Assembly: GCF_011064825.1 (NCBI RefSeq)
Contig: NZ_CP048751.1
Span: 1,798,001 to 1,862,000, forward strand
Origin: Brevundimonas mediterranea
Lineage (GTDB): Bacteria > Pseudomonadota > Alphaproteobacteria > Caulobacterales > Caulobacteraceae
DNA length: 64,000 nt
Direction of reading: 5' to 3'
The notes under the pieces are model-generated. The model had not been told where the DNA came from. It did not search any database and saw nothing but the letters and a program-made list of their open reading frames with translations. The translations under genes and the position numbers were made by a program. Position 1 is the stretch's first letter; every line of letters starts with the position of its first letter. Shown in pieces: positions 45,658 to 53,371 of this stretch.

Positions 45658-46311
45658 TCAGAACATCAGATGCCTCATGCCATGGGTCAGCATCCCGCCC
45701 AGCAGGCCGTTGACCACCACGGCGGCGGCGGTCACGGTCAAAAGACCGATGTAGATCAGCTCGCGCCCGCGCCCCGGCCGGCGGACCCATTGTTCCTTCG
45801 CCCACCAGCTCAGCAGGCCGAGCGCGGCGATCGAGGTGCCGAGCCACCGATGGTAGAGGTGAGTCACATCGTCCTTCCCGGGCAGCCCCATAGCGAACCA
45901 TCCCAGCGCCACCGCGGCGACCGCGGAGATCGCCGCCAGGGCGATGATCACCCGCGTGCCCTGGGTCAGGACCGGCCGACGCAGCGTCAGGGCGGCGATC
46001 TCGAGGAGCGCGGCGACGAGGAACAGCGCGATCGGGAAATGGACGGCGGCGGGATGCATGGCGCCGAGCCAGCGATACAGGCGCTGGGGCATTGGCTTGG
46101 GACCCTCGTCCGCCGTCATGGCCCCGTGGTCCATGTCCATAGCCATCCCCGGCATGGCCATCACGCCGCCTTCTGGCACGGCGCCCGCCGGCGCGGCGGC
46201 CTGGGCACGGGCCGCGGCCTGCTTGTCATGATCCTCGTGCGCGAACGCGGGCGCGCTGACAGACAGCGCCACCACCAGGGCGATCCCCGACAGAAGTTTG
46301 CGTATCGACAT
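45658..46311 (-). CDS. DUF2231 membrane protein with Met/His-rich periplasmic N-terminus
   Basis: A 217-residue protein. Signal peptide (1-24, APAFA-HEDHD), then a ligand-rich region (MAMPGMAMDMDHGAM) and a four-helix DUF2231 domain starting at MHPAAVHFPIALFLVAALLE, whose His residues are conserved and thought to bind haem or metal, with THLYHRWLGTSIAALGLLSWW and a final MLTHGMRHLMF. It leads an operon of four genes (NTF2, DUF411, PepSY downstream). A predicted ECF promoter lies 30 bases upstream. Probably a copper- or haem-linked inner membrane protein. Confidence 0.85.
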   Translation of the reverse strand: MSIRKLLSGIALVVALSVSAPAFAHEDHDKQAAARAQAAAPAGAVPEGGVMAMPGMAMDMDHGAMTADEGPKPMPQRLYRWLGAMHPAAVHFPIALFLVAALLEIAALTLRRPVLTQGTRVIIALAAISAVAAVALGWFAMGLPGKDDVTHLYHRWLGTSIAALGLLSWWAKEQWVRRPGRGRELIYIGLLTVTAAAVVVNGLLGGMLTHGMRHLMF

Positions 46312-46340
46312 TGTTCTCTCCCATCCCGTCCCTTCTGCTA

Positions 46341-46367
46341 ACTACGCACCGGGGAGGCCGTCCCCTC
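46341..46367 (-). promoter_or_regulatory. predicted ECF promoter of DUF2231-NTF2-DUF411-PepSY
   Basis: On the minus strand GAGGGGAC (46367-46360), 13-base gap, CGTAGT (46346-46341), 30 bases before the DUF2231 start. It diverges from, and does not overlap, the equivalent plus-strand promoter at 46372-46398. Confidence 0.65.
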
Positions 46368-46371
46368 GTTT

Positions 46372-46398
46372 GAGGGATTTGGCTTGTTTCGGCGTAGT
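46372..46398 (+). promoter_or_regulatory. predicted ECF promoter of cnrYXH (autoregulation)
   Basis: GAGGGATT (46372-46379), 13-base gap, CGTAGT (46393-46398), 29 bases before the anti-sigma gene. Autoregulation is usual for ECF sigma operons, which anchors the motif to the sigma factor encoded here. Confidence 0.7.
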
Positions 46399-46427
46399 AG
46401 GGATTAGGGGCGCAAGGAGAGTGTTCG

Positions 46428-46709
46428 ATGGCGCGTAATTTGGATGATCTTTTGGCCGGATCGGCGGCGACGCCCTTGGGCCGGTCGCTCGACGGGCTCG
46501 AACCGCTCGTCTGGAGCCGGGTCGACGCGCTTCGCGGCGAAAGGCTCGCGTCGCAACTGCGTTTGGGGGCCGTCGCCATGGCCCTGGTCACCGGCCTGAC
46601 GGCAGGCGGCGTCGGCGCGGTCGCCGCCCCCAGACCGGCCGGGGAGATGGCCATTTTCACGGTCGACGCGGGCCTGTCGCCTCTGGTGAGACTGGAAACC
46701 GGCCGATGA
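46428..46709 (+). CDS. CnrY-like membrane anti-sigma factor
   Basis: A 93-residue protein with a cytoplasmic N-terminal part (about 1-43; amphipathic LDDLLAGSAATPLGRSLDGLEPLVWSRVDALR, a plausible sigma-binding segment), one membrane helix (LGAVAMALVTGLTAGGVGAVAA, about 46-67) and a short periplasmic end. Size and topology match CnrY/NccY (about 95 residues), anti-sigma factors that hold CnrH at the membrane. Its stop overlaps the next gene by four bases, and the order Y-X-H matches cnrYXH of Cupriavidus. Call depends mainly on this order. Confidence 0.75.
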   Translation: MARNLDDLLAGSAATPLGRSLDGLEPLVWSRVDALRGERLASQLRLGAVAMALVTGLTAGGVGAVAAPRPAGEMAIFTVDAGLSPLVRLETGR

Positions 46710-47146
46710 AGCGCGGCTGGCAGGCCATCGCCCTGACGGCCGTCCTGGCGGCGGTCGCCAGCGGCGCGGGCACTTGGATCAGCGCCAGCTGGGTGCTGAG
46801 CCGGCGCGAACCGCCATCCCTGCACGACATCGTGCACCACGACCTGAAGCTCTCGCCCGACCAGCTGACCCGCATCGACGCAGTCGAAGCCCGGTTCGCC
46901 GCGCGCCGGCCCGCGCTCGAAGCGGACGTCCGCGCGGCCAATCAGGAACTGGCGCGCGCGATCGCAAGGAGCGACGGCGACGGTCCCCAGGTCCAGGCGG
47001 CGGTGGACCATTTCCACGTCGCCATGGGCGCCTTGCAGAAGGAGACGATCGCCCACGTCTTCGAGATGCGGTCCGTTCTGACGCCGGCCCAGGCCGAGGT
47101 ATTCGACGACCGTATCGTCGAGGCCCTCGCGCCCGACGAAGGCTAG
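46706..47146 (+). CDS. CnrX-like periplasmic metal sensor
   Basis: A 146-residue protein: N-terminal membrane anchor (about 8-28), then a four-helix hooked hairpin domain. EPPSLHDIVHHDLKLSPDQLTRIDAVEARFAARRPALEADV carries the H-x3-HH ligands in the place of the CnrX Ni/Co site, and FHVAMGALQKETIAHVFEMRSVLTPAQAEVFDDRI supplies the second helix with H and M. CnrX releases CnrH from CnrY when metal binds. The nearby genes are all copper genes, so the metal sensed here may be copper. In operon with the anti-sigma (4-base overlap) and sigma genes (8-base gap). Confidence 0.85.
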   Translation: MKRGWQAIALTAVLAAVASGAGTWISASWVLSRREPPSLHDIVHHDLKLSPDQLTRIDAVEARFAARRPALEADVRAANQELARAIARSDGDGPQVQAAVDHFHVAMGALQKETIAHVFEMRSVLTPAQAEVFDDRIVEALAPDEG

Positions 47147-47154
47147 CGTTCCGC

Positions 47155-47733
47155 GTGGACAGCCCCAACGACCTGTCAGCCCGCGCCGCCGGCGGGGACC
47201 GGGCGGCCTTCAGCGAGTTGATGCGGCAGACCAAGACTTCTCTGTTCCGTTTCGTCCGGCGCTATGTCGGCGATGAACAGGACGCCTGGGACCTGTTGCA
47301 GGACACCTATGCGGCGGCCTGGATCAACATTCGCCGCTACGACCCGGTCCGACCCTTCGAGGCCTGGATCCGGACCATCGCACTCAATAAATGCCGGGAC
47401 TGGAGCCGTCGCCGCTTCGTTCGGCGGCTCATCCGGGGCGACGTCGACCTGTCGTCGCCGGAAGCCATGTCCGTGCCGGACGGGGCCGAGGCGGTGGATG
47501 ACCGGATGGATGCCAGCGCAAGGCTGGCGCGGTTGAACGAGGCCATGAGCCGTCTGCCGCCGCACCTCAAGGCTCCGCTTATGCTGACGGCGATCGAAGG
47601 GCGCAGTCAGGCGGAAACGGCCGGGATGCTGGGTGTCTCCATCAAGACCGTGGAGACCCGCGTGGCGCGGGCTCGTCGCAAGCTGTCCGAGGCGCTGGAC
47701 GACACGCCCGCTGTCCGGGCCGCTCTTGAGTGA
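47155..47733 (+). CDS. CnrH-like ECF sigma factor
   Basis: A 192-residue sigma-70 ECF protein with GTG start at 47155, eight bases after the sensor stop. Region 2: FSELMRQTKTSLFRFVRRYVGDEQDAWDLLQDTYAAAWINIRRYDPVRPFEAWIRTIALNKCRDWSRRR split over about 22-90; region 4: LNEAMSRLPPHLKAPLMLTAIEGRSQAETAGMLGVSIKTVETRVARARRKLSEAL. It should direct RNA polymerase to ECF promoters when freed from the anti-sigma. Seven sites of shared form GAGGG-N16-CGTA, including one before its own operon, are the likely targets. Confidence 0.92.
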   Translation: MDSPNDLSARAAGGDRAAFSELMRQTKTSLFRFVRRYVGDEQDAWDLLQDTYAAAWINIRRYDPVRPFEAWIRTIALNKCRDWSRRRFVRRLIRGDVDLSSPEAMSVPDGAEAVDDRMDASARLARLNEAMSRLPPHLKAPLMLTAIEGRSQAETAGMLGVSIKTVETRVARARRKLSEALDDTPAVRAALE

Positions 47734-47818
47734 TCAGCTCGAGGGTCCTCGGAACCTTCGTCGCGCCTTAGCCCCGCTCGGGCCGCAGCGGCGCTCCGTC
47801 GATCGACCTCCAGGCGGC

Positions 47819-47845
47819 GAGGGATGCGGCGCCCGTCCGCGTATT
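47819..47845 (+). promoter_or_regulatory. predicted ECF promoter of lipoprotein-copC
   Basis: GAGGGATG (47819-47826), 13-base gap, CGTATT (47840-47845), 64 bases before the lipoprotein start and after the sigma gene stop at 47733. Confidence 0.65.
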
Positions 47846-47909
47846 CTAGTATGAGGGCGTCGCGGGAAATCGACCCGACTGTCGCCCTTTTCTTTCAGGA
47901 GCTTGTCAC

Positions 47910-48236
47910 ATGAGAGTCCCGATCCTCGCCGCCGCAGCGGCGATCACCCTGGGCGCCTGCCAGCCGGCCGCCGACCCTCAACCGGTCGAGGCCCAGACGG
48001 CGCCGGGCGCCTCGGCGACGACCCCGATGGAGGCCGCGCCGGTCGCCACGCCCGAGCCGACCCCGCAGCCGCAGGCCGCCGCACCAGCCCCGGCGCTGTC
48101 CCCCCGGGCCTCGACGCCCCGACCGACCCGCCCCGCGCCGGCGCCAGCACCCGCCCCGACGCCGCCGCCGGCCGATCCGATGGCCGGCCATGACATGTCG
48201 AAGATGGACGGCATGACCATGCCGCCCAACCAGTAG
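47910..48236 (+). CDS. Pro/Ala-rich lipoprotein with Met/His C-terminal tail
   Basis: A 108-residue protein. Lipobox TLGAC (Cys about 17), then a long low-complexity stretch of Ala, Pro and Thr (about 20-90) and a ligand-rich end, MAGHDMSKMDGMTMPPNQ. The tail repeats the GHDMS motif found many times in CopB at 49756-51375. CAGGAG is nine bases upstream. No known family; by context a surface-tethered copper-binding protein. It precedes a copC by 26 bases, forming a two-gene operon behind an ECF-type promoter. Confidence 0.7.
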   Translation: MRVPILAAAAAITLGACQPAADPQPVEAQTAPGASATTPMEAAPVATPEPTPQPQAAAPAPALSPRASTPRPTRPAPAPAPAPTPPPADPMAGHDMSKMDGMTMPPNQ

Positions 48237-48262
48237 TCCACGTAAGCATCAGGAAGTCTCTC

Positions 48263-48670
48263 ATGAACCGTTCAATCCTCACCAGCCTGGCCGCTCTGGC
48301 GGCGCTGGCTCCCGTCTCCCTCGCCCAGGCCCAGAGCCATTCGCACGCGGGCATGTCGGCGCAGGATCACGCCGCCATGCAGGCCCCCGCCAACGGCGTC
48401 GTCACCGCGCCCGCGGACAACGCCATGCTAGCGGTCGCGCCGACGACCTTCTCGGCGACGTTCCCGCACGCCATGACCCTGACCTCTCTCAGGCTGACGG
48501 GCCCTGACGCCCGGTCCATCGACGTGGCTGTGGTCGACGACGCGGCGCCGGTCACCACGGTCAGCGCGCCCCTCCCCATCCTGGCCCCCGGATCCTATTC
48601 CGCCGCCTGGGCCGCGAAGGGCGCCGACGGCCACCAGATGAACGGCGTGGTCCGTTTCATGGTTCACTGA
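48263..48670 (+). CDS. CopC-domain copper resistance protein
   Basis: A 135-residue exported protein. Signal peptide (1-23, LAQA-QS), a His/Met-rich start (SHSHAGMSAQDHAAM) and a CopC-like beta-sandwich: VTAPADNAMLAVAPTTFSATFPHAMTLTSLRLTG to ILAPGSYSAAWAAKGADGHQMNGVVRFMVH, where D-G-H-Q-M is the usual ligand region. Unlike the copC at 40423 the mature protein does not begin with the single His but with a longer ligand tail. No copD follows. Ends at a strong terminator. Confidence 0.88.
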   Translation: MNRSILTSLAALAALAPVSLAQAQSHSHAGMSAQDHAAMQAPANGVVTAPADNAMLAVAPTTFSATFPHAMTLTSLRLTGPDARSIDVAVVDDAAPVTTVSAPLPILAPGSYSAAWAAKGADGHQMNGVVRFMVH

Positions 48671-48717
48671 GGGATCGGCCTCCCGCCTCCTGAGGGGCCG
48701 AAGCCGGATGTGGAAGG

Positions 48718-48749
48718 AACGCCGCGCGACCTGCCGCGCGGCGTTTTTC
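48718..48749 (+). terminator. Rho-independent terminator after copC
   Basis: Perfect stem AACGCCGCGCG (48718-48728) with CGCGCGGCGTT (48735-48745), six-base loop, running into a T stretch (48743-48748). Confidence 0.85.
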
Positions 48750-48810
48750 CGTCGTCGATCAGCGGTCGGCTCCCCGGCTGACCCCTCGCGATGGTCTTTC
48801 AGCCCTGGGC

Positions 48811-49614
48811 TCAGTCGGCGCGCCGTGATCGCCGGCCGGCGCGATCCATCCGGCCGGGGGGCGAACTACGCTCCTGAAGGTGGGGCGCCAAGCTCGCCAA
48901 TGTCCGGGTCACAACGTGGGCGTCGCCGAAACCGCGTCCTACAGCTTGGCCAGCCTCCGGGTCGTACAGAATGGTGAAACAGCCCAGCGCCTTGGCCGGG
49001 CGAATGTCCCATTCCAGACTGTCTCCGACGACACAGACCTCGGGCGGATCGACGTTCAAGGCGGCAAACACTCGCCTGAACGCGCCCGGATCGGGCTTGC
49101 CAACGCCGACCTCGCCTTCAATCTGGATATGATGGAAACGCGAAGCCAGACCGAAACGCTCGATCTTGGCGCGCTGCAGTGGACCGGCGCCGTTGGTGAG
49201 CAGCGCGAGCCGGTATCCAGCGTCCCGCAGTTGGACCAACACGGCGTCCGCCTTGGGTTCGAGCCGCATCTGCCGGTCGCGATGGAGGCTGAAGGCGTCG
49301 GCGATGCGCTCTGCGATCTCGGGAGATACCGTTGGACTACTGTCGCGCCGCAAGGCCTCGAAGGCTTTGGCTGCGATGACGCGCCGGGCCTGCTTCGGGT
49401 CTGCGCGGCCCACGGCGTGGCTGTCCGGATCGCTCCAGAAGGCCCGCCCCGCCTCCGTCAGGGCGCGCGCTGCAACGTCCGGAGCGAGGTCGCCAAGCTC
49501 GGTCTGGTATACCTGACAGACGCTGCGCCACGCCAGATCAGGGCGGCGATAGGCTGAGAGCAGGGTGTCATCCAGATCGATCACGACGGCCCGGATCCGC
49601 CGCCCCGCTGTCAT
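48811..49614 (-). CDS. HAD superfamily hydrolase
   Basis: A 267-residue HAD phosphatase: motif I VVIDLDDTLL (nucleophile D13, second D15), motif II ALLTNGAGPLQRAKIERFG, motif III Lys in VGKPDPGAFRRVF, and motif IV VVGDSLEWDIRPAKALG. A helical cap sits between motifs I and II, as in haloacid dehalogenase/phosphoglycolate phosphatase types. The C-terminal 30 residues are Arg/Ser/Pro-rich. Substrate unknown. It follows copB on the same strand by about 140 bases but has no obvious tie to copper. Confidence 0.88.
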   Translation of the reverse strand: MTAGRRIRAVVIDLDDTLLSAYRRPDLAWRSVCQVYQTELGDLAPDVAARALTEAGRAFWSDPDSHAVGRADPKQARRVIAAKAFEALRRDSSPTVSPEIAERIADAFSLHRDRQMRLEPKADAVLVQLRDAGYRLALLTNGAGPLQRAKIERFGLASRFHHIQIEGEVGVGKPDPGAFRRVFAALNVDPPEVCVVGDSLEWDIRPAKALGCFTILYDPEAGQAVGRGFGDAHVVTRTLASLAPHLQERSSPPGRMDRAGRRSRRAD

Positions 49615-49755
49615 TGGACAACACCGGGCCGGTCACCGGCCGGCGCAAGGCACAGGCTGTAGCGAGGCCCTGGCCCCGGCGGGGGCGTCCTGACAACCGA
49701 CCCGTTGCGTGCCTGTGGGGGCGCCGGCGTCAAGACAAGACCCGCCGCCGCTTCG

Positions 49756-51375
49756 CTAGAACCACGCCCGAATGCCGACGACCAGCCGGGTGTCTTCCGA
49801 GCTTCGCCCGTCAGCTTCCAGGAAGTCCGCCGTATTGCCGAAGCTCTTGGTCCATTCGACGCCGACATAGGGTGCGAATTCCTTGCGGAACTCGTAGCGC
49901 AAGCGGGCCCCGATCTGGAGCGTCGACAGGCCGGACCCGATCCGGAGTTCGGGGATGTCCTCCGCCGACAGCACCACCTCGGCCCGGGGCTGCACGATCC
50001 AGCGATTGGTGATCCGCTGATCATATTCGGCCTCCGCCCTCGCCGTCAGTTCGCCCTTGTTGGACAGGAAGGCCGCCGCATCGACCTCGAACCAGTAGGG
50101 CGCCAGACCCTGAATGCCGACGACCAGATCGGTCCGGTCGCCCTCGGGCCGGTAGGTCTGCCGCAGGCCGGTCTGGAAGTCGAAGAAGGGTCGGAACGCC
50201 CGGCTGTAGAGGGCCTGGATCTCGGCCTCCTCGACCTCGCCGTCAAAAGCGCCCTCCCCTTCCGACTTCCACCAGAACCGATTGATGTCGCCGCCGGTCC
50301 AGCCCTGGGCGTCCCAGGCGTAGCCTTCCTCGTCGTCGCCAAAGGTCGCTTCGAGCTGGTCGATGATGACCGCCGTCGTGCGGACGTTTCCGTGCTCGAC
50401 CAACAGCTGGGCGCGGGCCGCCGCCATTTCGGCGGGGTCGAACAGCAGGTCGGCGGCATTGGCCGGCCCGCTTGCCGCGCCCGCCGGAGCGGGGGCTTCC
50501 GGTGGACGTCCGGGATTGTTCGCGCTGGTCGGGACGTCGGGCGGCATGGCCATTCCGGACATGTCGTGTCCGGCCGGCATCTGACCCATCGTCGACATGT
50601 CGTGCCCCGCCGGCATGGCCGGCGCGGGCGGGGTCTGACCCATGGTCGACATGTCATGGCCGGCATGCGGGGACGCGGCGGCCGGAGCCGGCTGGGTCTG
50701 GCCCATCGTCGACATGTTGTGTCCCGCCGGCATGGCTGGCGCGGGCTGGGTCTGACCCATGGTCGACATATCATGACCGGCATGCGGGGACGTGGCGGCC
50801 GGAGCCGGCTGAGTCTGGCCCATCGTCGACATGTCGTGCCCCGCGGGCATGGCTGGCGCAGGCTGGGTCTGACCCATGGCCGACATGTCATGGCCGGCAT
50901 GCGGGGACGCGGCGGCCGGAGCCGGCTGGGTCTGGCCCATAGCCGACATGTCGTGCCCCGCCGGCATGGCCGGCGCGGGCTGGGTCTGACCCATGGTCGA
51001 CATGTCATGACCGGCATGTCTAGACGCGGCGGCTGGAGCGGGCTGCGTCTGGGGCATCGTAGACATGTCGTGTCCCGCAGGCATGGCCGGCGCAGGCCGG
51101 GTCTGGCCCATGGTCGACATGTCGTGCCCCGCCGGCATCGCCCCAGCCTGCAGACGGACGGGCACCGCGCCCGTCGGGCACGTCGGCGCTCCGGCCGTCC
51201 CTATCCGGGATGCATCGGCGGTGGAGGAGCCGCGCGCGACGCAACCCTCCGGAAGCGTCTGGCGAACAGGCGCGGGCGTTGCATGCTCGGCGTGGCTCTG
51301 CGCCAGCGCAGGCGTTCCCGCCGCCGCGGAGGCCGCGGCGAGGATCAGGGGAAGGACGGCGACCGACGTCTTCAC
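49756..51375 (-). CDS. copB: CopB outer membrane copper resistance protein with long GHDMS repeat
   Basis: A 539-residue protein. Signal peptide (1-25), a spacer with cysteines, a repeat region of eleven GH[DN]MS units (about 80-275) and then the CopB barrel domain (about 310-539: FDPAEMAAARAQLLVEHGN to the C-terminal VGIRAWF, which ends in Phe as outer membrane barrels do). CopB binds copper at the outer membrane. The repeat is far longer than in classical CopB, where a few such motifs occur. Start overlaps the copA stop by four bases. Predicted in the ECF copper regulon through the copA promoter. Confidence 0.92.
   Translation of the reverse strand: MKTSVAVLPLILAAASAAAGTPALAQSHAEHATPAPVRQTLPEGCVARGSSTADASRIGTAGAPTCPTGAVPVRLQAGAMPAGHDMSTMGQTRPAPAMPAGHDMSTMPQTQPAPAAASRHAGHDMSTMGQTQPAPAMPAGHDMSAMGQTQPAPAAASPHAGHDMSAMGQTQPAPAMPAGHDMSTMGQTQPAPAATSPHAGHDMSTMGQTQPAPAMPAGHNMSTMGQTQPAPAAASPHAGHDMSTMGQTPPAPAMPAGHDMSTMGQMPAGHDMSGMAMPPDVPTSANNPGRPPEAPAPAGAASGPANAADLLFDPAEMAAARAQLLVEHGNVRTTAVIIDQLEATFGDDEEGYAWDAQGWTGGDINRFWWKSEGEGAFDGEVEEAEIQALYSRAFRPFFDFQTGLRQTYRPEGDRTDLVVGIQGLAPYWFEVDAAAFLSNKGELTARAEAEYDQRITNRWIVQPRAEVVLSAEDIPELRIGSGLSTLQIGARLRYEFRKEFAPYVGVEWTKSFGNTADFLEADGRSSEDTRLVVGIRAWF
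50535..51145 (-). repeat. 117-bp-period tandem repeat inside copB
   Basis: Alternating 18- and 21-residue units, AGHDMSTMGQTQPAPAMP and AGHDMSTMGQTQPAPAA-SPH, form a 39-residue (117-bp) higher-order unit repeated about four to five times, plus partial units at both ends. Copies differ by only a few bases (S/A after DMS, D/N in GHD), which suggests recent or ongoing expansion. Confidence 0.92.
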
Positions 51376-53234
51376 GATGCAGCTCCTTCCATCGGACGGA
51401 CCGTGACCACATTGAACATCCCGGCATGCATGTGCAGCAATAGGTGACAGTGGAAGGCCCAGTCGCCGGGGTTGTCGGCGGTCAGGTCGAAACTGACCTT
51501 GCCGCCCGGCGGAACGTTGACAGTGTGTTTGAGCGGCTGGTGCCCGGCAGGGCCCCCGGTGACCAGTTCGAAGAAATGGCCGTGCAGATGGATCGGGTGC
51601 GCCATCATGGAATCGTTGACCAGGGTCACGCGCACCCGCTCGTCCCGCTCGAACCGGATCGGCTCGACCAGCTCGCTGAATTTTCGGCCGTCAAAGCCCC
51701 ACATGAACCGCTCCATATTGCCGGTCAGATGGATTTCCATCGTCCGGGACGGGGGACGCTGATCCTTGTTGGGCTGGAGCGAGACGAGGTCGGTGTAGAC
51801 GAGGACGCGATGCGGAACATCCTGAAGCCCGATCGGACGCTCGCCCATGCGGTTGGCCGGCGCCATCGCGATGGCATCGACGCCCACACCGACCGCCATG
51901 TCGGGCGGCGCATTCTCGGGATCGCGCATGTTCATTCCGGCCATGGAGCCGTGATCCATTCCAGGCATCGCCCCGGCAGGCTGGGCAGGCACGGCGCCGT
52001 GATCCATGCCCGCCATGGCTCCGCCGGAGGCTCCGGTCATGGCCCCGTGGTCCATCCCGGCCATGGCTCCGCCCGGCTGGGCTCCCATGGACCCGTGATC
52101 CATTCCGCCCATGCCGCCCATGTCCCCCATGCCCATGTCCTTCATGGTCAGGTTGGGAACCTCCCGCAGCGGCGGAACCTCGGCGGTCATTCCAAGACGC
52201 GGCGCCAGGGTCGCCCGCCCCATGCCCGATCGGTCGATGGCTTCGGAGACGATGGTGTAGGCGCGGTCCTCGGTCGGCTGGACGATGACGTCATAGGTCT
52301 CGGCCACAGAAATCTGGAACTCGTCGGTCTCGATCGGGCGCACATTCTCGCCGTCGGCCTGAACCACGGTCATCGGCAGTCCGGGAATTCGCACGTTGAA
52401 GATCGACATGGCCGAGGCGTTGATGATGCGCAACCGCACCCGCTCGCCGGGCCGGAACAGACCGGTCCAGTTCTCCCGCGGCCCGTGGCCGTTGATCAGA
52501 TAGGTGTAGGTCGAGCCGTTGACGTCGAGGATGTCGCGCGGATCCATGCGCATCTCGCCCCACATCCGGCGCTCTTCCAGGCTCATCCGGTCGCTGCCGT
52601 CCAGCAGGCCGGCCAGGGTGGTGCGCTGGCGGTTGAAGTAACCGGGGCTCTTCTTGAGCTTGTCGAAGATTTCGTGCGGGTGCATGAAGCTCCAGTCCGA
52701 CAGGACCAGCACATGTTCGCGGTCGTAGGCGACCGGGTCGGCGCCCGCCGGGTCGATGACGATGGGCCCGTAATGGCCGAGCGCCTCCTGCAGTCCTGAG
52801 TGGCTGTGGTACCAGAAGGTGCCGGACTGCCGGACCGGGAATTCGTAAACGAAGGTCTCGCGCGGGCGGATGCCGGGGAAGCTGACGCCCGGCACACCGT
52901 CCATCTGGAACGGCAGCAGGATGCCGTGCCAGTGGATGGATGTGTCCTCATCAAGCTGGTTCGTCACCGCGAGGCGGACGTTCTGGCCTTCGCGCAAACG
53001 GAGCACCGGCGCGGGAAGCACGCCGTTGATCGTTGTGGCCGTGGCGGTGCGCCCGTTCACGGTGAACGGCGACTGACCGATCGTCAGGTCGATGTTCGGG
53101 CCGGTGAGGGTCGGCAGGTCCGCCCGCAACCCCGGCGAACCTGTCTGGGCCCAGGCGGGCATCAAGCCCTGCAGGGCCGCGAGACCGCCTCCGGCGACAG
53201 CGCCGCGCAGCAGTAGTCGACGATCCAGCTTCAT
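51372..53234 (-). CDS. copA: CopA multicopper oxidase (periplasmic Cu(I) oxidase)
   Basis: A 620-residue multicopper oxidase (PcoA/CopA type). Twin-arginine signal (DRRLLLRGAVAGGGLAALQG), then three cupredoxin domains. All copper motifs are present: IHWHGI, WYHSHSGLQ, HPIHLHGHFFEL and FHCHLLLHMHAGM. Between domains 2 and 3 lies a Met/His-rich insertion (about 365-440) of MDHGSM/MDHGAM repeats that would bind extra copper. It oxidises toxic Cu(I) to Cu(II) in the periplasm. It heads the copAB operon, overlapping copB by four bases; an ECF-type promoter lies 55 bases upstream. Note it is unrelated to the ATPase also called CopA at 54861-57215. Confidence 0.95.
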   Translation of the reverse strand: MKLDRRLLLRGAVAGGGLAALQGLMPAWAQTGSPGLRADLPTLTGPNIDLTIGQSPFTVNGRTATATTINGVLPAPVLRLREGQNVRLAVTNQLDEDTSIHWHGILLPFQMDGVPGVSFPGIRPRETFVYEFPVRQSGTFWYHSHSGLQEALGHYGPIVIDPAGADPVAYDREHVLVLSDWSFMHPHEIFDKLKKSPGYFNRQRTTLAGLLDGSDRMSLEERRMWGEMRMDPRDILDVNGSTYTYLINGHGPRENWTGLFRPGERVRLRIINASAMSIFNVRIPGLPMTVVQADGENVRPIETDEFQISVAETYDVIVQPTEDRAYTIVSEAIDRSGMGRATLAPRLGMTAEVPPLREVPNLTMKDMGMGDMGGMGGMDHGSMGAQPGGAMAGMDHGAMTGASGGAMAGMDHGAVPAQPAGAMPGMDHGSMAGMNMRDPENAPPDMAVGVGVDAIAMAPANRMGERPIGLQDVPHRVLVYTDLVSLQPNKDQRPPSRTMEIHLTGNMERFMWGFDGRKFSELVEPIRFERDERVRVTLVNDSMMAHPIHLHGHFFELVTGGPAGHQPLKHTVNVPPGGKVSFDLTADNPGDWAFHCHLLLHMHAGMFNVVTVRPMEGAAS

Positions 53235-53288
53235 GGGATACTCCTGAAAGTCATGACCGCGCCTCCGTACGGCGACGATCTATAGGGA

Positions 53289-53315
53289 TTTACGCAGGCG
53301 ACGCGGTCGGCCCTC
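53289..53315 (-). promoter_or_regulatory. predicted ECF promoter of copAB
   Basis: On the minus strand GAGGGCCG (53315-53308), 13-base gap, CGTAAA (53294-53289), 55 bases before the copA start. Confidence 0.6.
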
Positions 53316-53371
53316 GCGACACGCTGCCGCAGAGCCGACCGCGCCGGCGGCCCTCGCGGCCGCCCGCCGAA

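Noticed and set aside
48662..48690. Another GAGGGAT start of the ECF motif after copC
   Set aside because: No CGTA at the 13-base distance, and it lies in front of a terminator.
50535..51145. Regular repeats that could be taken for a CRISPR array
   Set aside because: Units are in frame, encode GHDMS motifs, have no unique spacers, and lie inside copB.
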